From assembly GCA_033557685.1 (NCBI GenBank), contig JAWQRN010000020.1, positions 1 to 51,280 on the forward strand: a DNA stretch of 51,280 bases, in the 5' to 3' direction. Shown here piece by piece: positions 45,871 through 51,280 of the stretch. The DNA comes from Sperchopsis tessellata. Taxonomy: Eukaryota > Arthropoda > Insecta > Coleoptera > Hydrophilidae. The notes under the pieces were generated by a model. It was given only the letters and a program-made list of their open reading frames with translations. It did not search any database and was not told where the DNA came from. The first letter of the stretch is position 1. Each line of letters starts with the position of its first letter. Made by a program: the position numbers and the translations under genes.

Positions 45871-46192
45871 AAATAATATTTCGGAGAATTTTTGGCCCCA
45901 TACAAGACACAAACACTGGATAATGTCGCATGATGTAGTAAAAATAATAAAATCTCATGTCCAAAAAGCTCCCAGTGATCGATTAATTAAAACTGTATGA
46001 GCAGAGAACTCGATTTGAAAAGGGCCATTTGGACTACCAAGACTCAGATGAAGGGATAACATCGTAGGAGATCTACAGACTATGGAAGCCAACGACTAAA
46101 GGAAAGACATGTTGGAACGAAATCAATGGAGATAAATTTCTATTGCAGCTAAGACCCACGAAGCTTTGGAACGCTACTAAGAAGAAGAAGAT
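45871..46192 (+). pseudogene. LINE reverse transcriptase tail and 3' end
   Basis: Plus strand: KLFEQIIFRRIFGPIQDTN (45861-45915; canonical FERKxLRRIxGPxxD), then, after stops, a weak RM-x-GH equivalent. DLQTMEAND followed by RKDMLERNQWR and ISIAAKTHEAL (about 46068-46170) matches the usual C-terminal WxxxVxxDLxxxxxxxWxxxAxDRxxWRxxVxxA pattern of this LINE type. The sequence ends TAAGAAGAAGAAG at 46178-46190. A short (GAA)n tail after the stop codon is typical of RTE-like 3' ends. Inactive. Confidence 0.75.
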
Positions 46193-46555
46193 ACAATTGG
46201 TTTCACGTCACATGGTCATTTATTTCAGTTGACAAGTGACCTGTTTTGTTTATAGATATCATAGTAATTTGCCCATTTATATGTGTCATACTAAATATAC
46301 AGGAATTACTGCATTGGCTCGGCTCTCATGTTAATATTTAGTTAGCTTTTAACAAGTTGCAGGTGTCATCTTGTAGAGATACATCATCCTACATATGCAT
46401 ATTATATATGGATTCATACATATAAACCTACAAGCCAACTGGCATTCCTTGCAATCCTCCGCATAAACAATCATTTATTGTGTATCTCACTGATAAAAGA
46501 TTATTTCGTGATTCATTTCTGGGTTGAGAATTGTGTTGTATTATTTATTGTAGAC
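46193..46555. other. No gene recognised
   Basis: AT-rich spacer; a TATATGCATATTATATATG-type palindromic run lies near 46395-46415. Confidence 0.35.
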
Positions 46556-46559
46556 GACA

Positions 46560-46749
46560 AGCAGGCACTGATATAGTGCACACGAAAAAAATGGCACGTG
46601 AGGTGTCAACGTAAAAACGATTTTACTTGAATTGAAAGAAAGTGAACAAAGCCTCTTGTAGTGTGGTGTGTTACGTCGATATCGGAAGGTATATTTGAAA
46701 CGTTTCGCGTTTTATGTTAGTGTAGGTGTTTCATTGTATTCTGTTTGTT
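46560..46749 (+). promoter_or_regulatory. Possible promoter/5' UTR (CpG-richer stretch)
   Basis: More CpG than its surroundings: CACGTG, AACGTAAAAACG, TTACGTCGATATCGG and GAAACGTTTCGCG in under 200 bases. It leads into the ATG at 46750. No TATA box or initiator can be assigned with confidence. Confidence 0.3.
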
Positions 46750-46785
46750 ATGAATTCACAAGATACTGATATAGCAGATGGAGAG
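46750..46785 (+). CDS. Candidate first coding exon ending in a strong donor
   Basis: ATG at 46750 reads MNSQDTDIADGE (12 codons, 46750-46785) and is followed at once by GTATGTAATC, a good 5' splice site after GAG. The acidic, Ser/Gln-containing peptide and the CpG-richer upstream sequence fit the first exon of a host gene on the plus strand, the strand of the two ratchet-point candidates. It might be an alternative promoter of the gene whose intron covers the window, or chance. No downstream exon was identified. Confidence 0.35.
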
Positions 46786-48489
46786 GTATGTAATCAATCT
46801 ACCATATTTATTTAAAAATGAGTGTTATGACATTATCAATGTGTACTTAGTTGTCACAACTAATATGACAGAAATCAAATTTTTATTATTAATATACGTT
46901 TCAATTTATATGAGTACGTGTTTATATGAAATAAAATCCTTAGCATCCCTGTAAAATAATGTTTAGTGCATTTTTGGCTGCATCACTGAACTAATACGCT
47001 TTTTCTTGAGTAGTATTTTTTAAGTGTTTGATTAAAAAAAATCTGACACAGCTAAATTTCTCATTATGAATCCTACAGTTTTTGACCAGTAACAAATTAA
47101 ATAAATAAAATGGACGTTTTTTCATCAAAACCCTTAGGTGTGATAAGCAAAATTACCTTCAGATCCCATAAATCTATTGTTGTATGTTTAAGAACATTTT
47201 ATGAACCAACTGTATATGCATGAATTATGAAATGATCTCAGTAATGTACCCAACTCTGATCCCATGTAGTTATTTGGAAAAAAATATGTCCCGTCTTGTT
47301 CACAACAGGCATTTTGTTAGAAATTTTTTACATAGCTTTGTTCAGGTTTAAGCACCCTAAATCCACCGCCCAAATATCCAAATCATCATGCAACATTTCT
47401 TAGAATATACTAAATTCCTTAGAAATGCTGCATTTTACACCAATGTTGCTGTACAAAAGTTTCAACTCGTCTCTTCAGATTAAGCCGTCATTTACCACAA
47501 GAACTTATCTTGAATCGATTATCCATCCCAGGGGTTACTAAACTAAGTTTTTTATCCAAAATTTATAATTTTAATTGGTAGACCTTCAATCAAATTATTG
47601 GCTATGTTAGTCCCGCTTGTATATCTACACATGAATAATAGCAATGTGTTAGTTTTATCCTCACAAGTTGTTTTATAGTGATTTTAATTAATATAAAATA
47701 ATCAGGGGCTTGCACACGAAAAGGAACTCTTTGTTTAAAGGTGAATTTTAAAAATAATATCATAATTGGCGTTGGTATGCATCATAGACACGTTTAAAGT
47801 GCTGATTTTAAAGTGCAACACACTGTGCAATTAGTTAGGATATATAGCGGCCATTTTTCTATTATGCTTTATTTACATGATGCCAGACCTCAGTACACGT
47901 ATTTCTTTACATGATGTAAAGGTTTAATTCGACACTAAAGGTTTCATTAAATACTGTCTGATAATAAAACCATTATTAAATGTTTTATTAAATATTGATG
48001 TATGACACTAAAGGTGATACAAGATTAAGAATACAAGACACACTGAAGATTTTAAATGACATATTTTTCAGTAATATGAGTTATGATACTACTAAAAACT
48101 CCTTCTAACTGTTGATGAACATATAGTTCGAACCATATGAATAAGTAAGAGTTAGAAGCCTCCTCAAGATAACGTATTTGTAATCGTTTTCTAGTCAAAC
48201 AGCAAATAGTTCCTTTAGATTACGAGTGTGCTATGAACCGCGGACGTACTACGCAGCACGTTAGGTTAACAAAAGGTTAAGTAAGGGTTTGAAGCCCATT
48301 CAATAAAACGTTGTCTAGTCAAACAGCACAGACATATAAATGTATTCATGAGACAATAGGATCTTTTACAAAAAAAGATATTTAATGCAAACTATAAGAA
48401 ACGCCATACAGACAGAGGTATAGTTAAAAAAAAGAAGTATACTAAAGGAACCATTAAAAAGCTGTAGACAACTTAAACAGTATTAAATG
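46786..48489. other. Intron-like stretch, no gene recognised
   Basis: AT-rich. TCTAGTCAAACAGCA occurs at about 48191 and 48315, and GACACTAAAGGT at 47930 and 48004: two small local duplications. No transposon protein recognised. Confidence 0.4.
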
Positions 48490-48631
48490 TAATATACTTC
48501 CACGGTTGTTATCTGTATGAATGTTGTTTCCGGGTGGAAACCTTGTAGAGGCTCTGATAAGTGCCGACGTTTCGTCCACTGTTGCAAGGGACATTTTCAA
48601 GGCGAGTGATGTTACTTCAATAAATGAATTC
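48490..48631 (+). repeat. Dispersed repeat A, copy 3
   Basis: The longest copy: ATACTTCCACGGTTGTTATC (shared with copy 1), GAATGTTGTTTCCGGGTGG, the palindrome GACGTTTCGTC at 48566-48576, TTTCAAGGCGAGTGATGTTA, and GAATTC at 48626-48631, where similarity to copy 2 ends. Confidence 0.9.
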
Positions 48632-48859
48632 ACTGCAGATGTCTTTTGATACGGCGACGTTTTATTTCAGCGAAGTTAAAATTTTGGCGTGCAAAAAAAA
48701 CTGCACATTTCAGTTCCAGACACATGCAAAACAAAATATTATTCGCCAGAGAACATAAAATGTGACCTACCATAAAATGGCATAATATCATGTGGACAGC
48801 TGAGTTAAACGTAATATAATTACTCACCCAAAGTACTATCAACACAATTCAAACATCGA
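48632..48859. other. Short spacer
   Basis: Spacer between repeat A copy 3 and a Tc1 relic; nothing recognised. Confidence 0.4.
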
Positions 48860-49240
48860 TATTGTAAAGTAATTGTATGGACTTGTTTTTCTTGATATGG
48901 CTTTTGTCCAATTTATTAGGATAAACAATATATTGTTTGCAGAAGCTATATCCTTTGCGAAAGAGGAAATGCAAGACAACAACCCAAAACACACTTCTCG
49001 TAAAGCTAACAGATGGCTAATAAAATTGATCTTGTGGTCTGGCCGTCGCATTCACGAGACCTTAATCCTATCGAGAGTTCATGGGCTGACATTAATAAAA
49101 CGTATCTGCTATTAAAACCTAAAATAGGGAAGAATTATGGACATTTATACAAATTCCATGGACGTCAATTTTAATGAACAGGTGTCGAAATTTGTTGACT
49201 TTATGACATAAATGCAAAGTTATATCGAGAGGAGGTCATG
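48860..49240 (+). pseudogene. Tc1-like transposase C-terminal half (DD34E type)
   Basis: The plus-strand frame 48873-49115 reads AKEEMQDNNPKHTSRKANRW, with QDNxPKHTS carrying the second catalytic Asp (about 48972-48995). A frameshift near 49025 is needed to continue as KIDLVVWPSHSRDLNPIESS then WADINK (about 49027-49095), where NPIE carries the third catalytic Glu. A third segment reads LWTFIQIPWTSI-like (49135-49170) and QVSKFVDFM (49182-49206). Both catalytic residues are kept, but the frameshift and stops break the protein, and the N-terminal half is missing. It follows repeat A copy 3 by about 230 bases. Confidence 0.8.
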
Positions 49241-50105
49241 AGTCCAAGCATTACGTAAATCTTTTAAAATGTTCATTGTTGGATAGATTTTTATTTTAAT
49301 GCTAGGCGTTAATAGCCACAGCTGCTGATGCGCCCTAATATTTTAATGCATAGTGTTTTCAACCTATTTTTAAGAAAATAAATAATATTGTAATTCAAAG
49401 TTAATCTATGCGCTTTTAAATTATAATATATAATAGTAAACATGTATGTAGGTAATTTTATTTAGACACTCACATCGAATTCTTACCCACTGCTGTTTTA
49501 ATGCACATGCCTGCATGTATAATTATGTTAAAAGTAAACAACATTACTGTATGCATTAAATATTTAATTTATAATAACTAAAAACCAGTATTGGTTATTT
49601 TAATTTACGTTATTTTATTACCATATCTCTAGCTATAATTTTTTTTTTTTTATTATATATGTTCAAAATTTTTGTATTAGGCCTTCCTCTCACAAATTTT
49701 ATATAACCCTTCTCTAGCCGCACAGTCAGCCAAAATTCTGAAATTTCTCAGATTAACTAGTTATAAGTAGGGAAAATACAGACACACATTAAATCTTCAA
49801 ATAGGGTTTGTTATTGGAGTGGAAAATATTATATACATAGAAAATTATAAAATATTTTTTTACAGAGGGTGCATAAAATTACATGCGCAAGAAAATTTTA
49901 AAAATGTCTGTATTCATTTAATTTATGACCAGGATTTTAGAAAAACTAAAAAAAAATTAAACTATTTTATTACAAGAGATGGAAAATTATGTATATAGAA
50001 AATTAAACAAAATTTGAGGTGCTTTGAATTTATAACCAGAAAAATATTAAAAGATCATGATGATCACCAGATAATTTAATCCCCTAAAGTAGTTTTAATA
50101 TACAT
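49241..50105. other. No gene recognised
   Basis: Very AT-rich, with T-runs at 49640-49650. ATAGAAAATTA occurs twice in similar surroundings (49838 and 49998). No ORF of interest. Confidence 0.4.
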
Positions 50106-50109
50106 CTGT

Positions 50110-50642
50110 ATTGGAACCATTGATGTTATAAAAATATCGGAATCACCCATACGTTGAAACTCTGAAAATGTTTGCTTGTATTGACTATATCCGCTACTTC
50201 CATCAAACCGCCATTTCGAAATTAACACAATATTGTTAAGCTATTCATGAATCTGTTGACCGTAATTTCATTTTCGCCGCATGGGAGAGCTCTGGTGTTG
50301 TTATTATTATCAGAAGTTCTACGGATTTTCTTCCTTTATCAATTGCTGCTAGAATGGTAGTCTTTAGTAGGACGATCACGGCCATCATGACAAGTAGATG
50401 CTGTTACTTTAAGAAGATCCGGTGATATTGGCAACAAAACATCTTTGTTTGACCATTCCGAGTATTTTTTTGAAAGCTTGTCCATTGTTCTATCAGACTT
50501 GATCCACTTTTTACTAATTTCATTACAAGTATCATATATCACATTGTTCCTTTCACCTATGACCTCTTCGTAATTCCAAGATGGCCGTCCGAAGGTGGAT
50601 TGATTACATTGTTTACATTGATTTACACGTGTTTATCTTGTG
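50110..50642 (-). pseudogene. Unrecognised ORF, probably a decayed uncharacterised insect protein
   Basis: The minus-strand frame is open from about 50642 to two stops at 50333-50338: VNQCKQCNQSTFGRPSWNYE, then TCNEISKKWIKSDRTMDKL, DVLLPISPDLLKVT and DRPTKDYHSSSN. After the stops the same frame continues with RKKIRRTSDNNNN, GENEITVNRFMNSL, another stop, and FRNGGLMEVADIV (to about 50110). The RP-x-K-x-(Y/F)-x4-S...K-x-RRTS shape resembles the N-terminus of several uncharacterised, transposon-like insect proteins (GRPxKxFxxxSxRxKRRR), but I cannot name the family. It has a CxxC pair. It runs divergently from the SWIM ORF, about 60 bases apart. Confidence 0.35.
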
Positions 50643-50698
50643 ATCAAGTGTTTAAATTAAATTAATTTATCATAATATTTGAGCCAGCGGGTGGTATT
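50643..50698. promoter_or_regulatory. Short intergenic gap between divergent ORFs
   Basis: Gap between the minus ORF and the SWIM ORF; the sequence immediately 5' of the ATG is GGGTGGTATT. A CAAGATGGCCGTC sequence at 50577-50589, similar to a YY1/Pho site, lies just inside the minus ORF. A shared promoter is possible but unproven. Confidence 0.25.
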
Positions 50699-50998
50699 AT
50701 GGATTATGTGGGAGATTTTAAGAGACCATTTGTTGAGGGATCCGTAATTATCAAGGAAAATCACCTGATCGAATATGGCATGATTGGAAGGACGGGCGGT
50801 GAGATTCATATGTTTTCATTGTGGCTGCAAACATCGCATTTGGATCATAGGCCTCATGAAATAAATATGAAATTATTCTCCAGCAGTGATGAGAAAATTG
50901 AAGGGAAGTGTACCTGCACAGGGGGTTCTGAGAAGTGTAAACATATAGTTGCTACACTTCTCTTCCTGAATAAGTTAGTATTTACTACTACTGAATAA
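50699..50998 (+). CDS. SWIM-type zinc finger protein (partial or first exon)
   Basis: An uninterrupted 99-residue frame with ATG at 50699. It begins MDYVGDFKRPFVEGSVIIKE, continues HLIEYGMIGRTGG, LWLQTSHLDHRPHEINMKLF, and ends CTCTGGSEKCKHIVATLLFL. The last block is a SWIM zinc finger (CxC-x6-CxH). SWIM domains bind DNA or protein. The arrangement LxxG-H-(V/I)-...-LQTS-...-PHEI-...-CxC...CKH...LLFLN recalls multi-copy arthropod proteins in which SWIM precedes a YqaJ-type exonuclease. Intact codons across 300 bases stand out in this decayed window. The frame runs to TAA at 50996; a GTTAGT at 50971 could be a donor, with TTTTCCTTTTAG at 51034-51045 as acceptor, but the joined frame soon stops. 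It could be a real first exon or a young transposon-borne gene. Confidence 0.5.
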   Translation: MDYVGDFKRPFVEGSVIIKENHLIEYGMIGRTGGEIHMFSLWLQTSHLDHRPHEINMKLFSSSDEKIEGKCTCTGGSEKCKHIVATLLFLNKLVFTTTE

Positions 50999-50999
50999 A

Positions 51000-51280
51000 T
51001 ATTTATAATACTTTAAAAACCAAAATAATGTATTTTCCTTTTAGTTGTTATGGCCAGAACTTCAATTAGTTTTAGAGGTTGACATGGTATTGCATGTCAA
51101 ATTTGACTTGCAATCTTATCCACCAGTTATTTTAGTGCGAACAATATTAATTTCCCTTCCGTGTTACGTCTGTAACTTCCACACCAAATATAATTTCTTT
51201 TTTTGTCCTCCCATATATTCCGAAATTAACGCTAAACACGGCTAAACAGATCTGACAGCTCAAACCAATCCACTATCAGA
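51000..51280. other. Right edge, nothing recognised
   Basis: The plus-strand frame 51045-51245 has no domain. It might be downstream sequence of the SWIM ORF, but no continuation was recognised. Confidence 0.3.

Noticed and set aside
47460..47500. Minus-strand CUGAAGA...GAAAC hammerhead-like string
   Set aside because: Stem II would have 3 weak pairs with a 2-base loop, and the flanking sequences cannot form stem I.
1..51280. CRISPR arrays, bacterial operons, tRNA or rRNA genes
   Set aside because: No regularly spaced repeats, no ribosome-binding-site-led gene clusters and no cloverleaf was seen by eye; a tRNA scan could not be run.

Overview
The window looks like a piece of a large, strongly AT-rich arthropod genome, most likely an insect. 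No intact multi-domain gene is visible. The recognisable coding sequence is almost all decayed transposon protein: mariner-like transposases with a DUF4817-like N-terminus, Tc1, piggyBac, pogo/CENP-B-type and hAT-like DNA transposons, several non-LTR retrotransposons, a BEL/Pao integrase, a Penelope-like GIY-YIG fragment, and two insect-wide uncharacterised, transposon-like protein families. This mixture is typical of insects.

Layout: 1-750 holds a dispersed repeat (reverse orientation) and a broken HGKG-motif protein. 2067-2472 is copy 1 of a ~400-base repeat. 3770-4895 is a pogo-like relic. 6397-8455 is a mariner-like element with very long inverted ends, followed by a second mariner relic (8470-9410), a Penelope-like fragment (9600-10035) and an RT scrap. 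12600-12891 is the end of a piggyBac transposase, 14110-14400 a Tc1 end, and 15423-16245 a LINE RT. 16305-18238 is a palindromic element with near-perfect 8-base target duplications, into which a second long-ended mariner has inserted. 19936-20860 is a LINE whose PHD-like ORF1 is joined to the end of its RT. 21230-22250 is piggyBac; 25068-25990 is repeat copy 2 abutting an uncharacterised pseudogene; 26690-27900 is a LINE RT. 34820-35560 carries a palindromic repeat and a hAT scrap. 40430-46192 holds LINE, Tc1, LINE, BEL/Pao, repeat copy 2 and a LINE tail. 48490-49240 holds repeat copy 3 and a Tc1. At the right edge is a SWIM zinc-finger ORF (50699-50998) with a divergent, unrecognised ORF beside it.

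Three signals do not belong to the transposon inventory. (1) Two plus-strand sites, at 10518 and 38946, have a pyrimidine tract, AG and an immediately adjacent GTAAGT, each followed 38 or 43 bases later by another exact GTAAGT. This is the form of recursive-splicing ratchet points, and suggests that much of the window lies in a giant plus-strand intron. (2) Two type I hammerhead-ribozyme-like folds, at 30769-30836 (+) and 19721-19788 (-), each keep CUGAUGA, a cleavable NUH triplet and a long bulged stem I, but have one mutated core position. (3) A short plus-strand first-coding-exon candidate at 46750-46785 ends in a strong donor, downstream of a CpG-richer stretch.

No tRNA, rRNA or CRISPR array was recognised. 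All calls come from reading the sequence; none was confirmed by a search.
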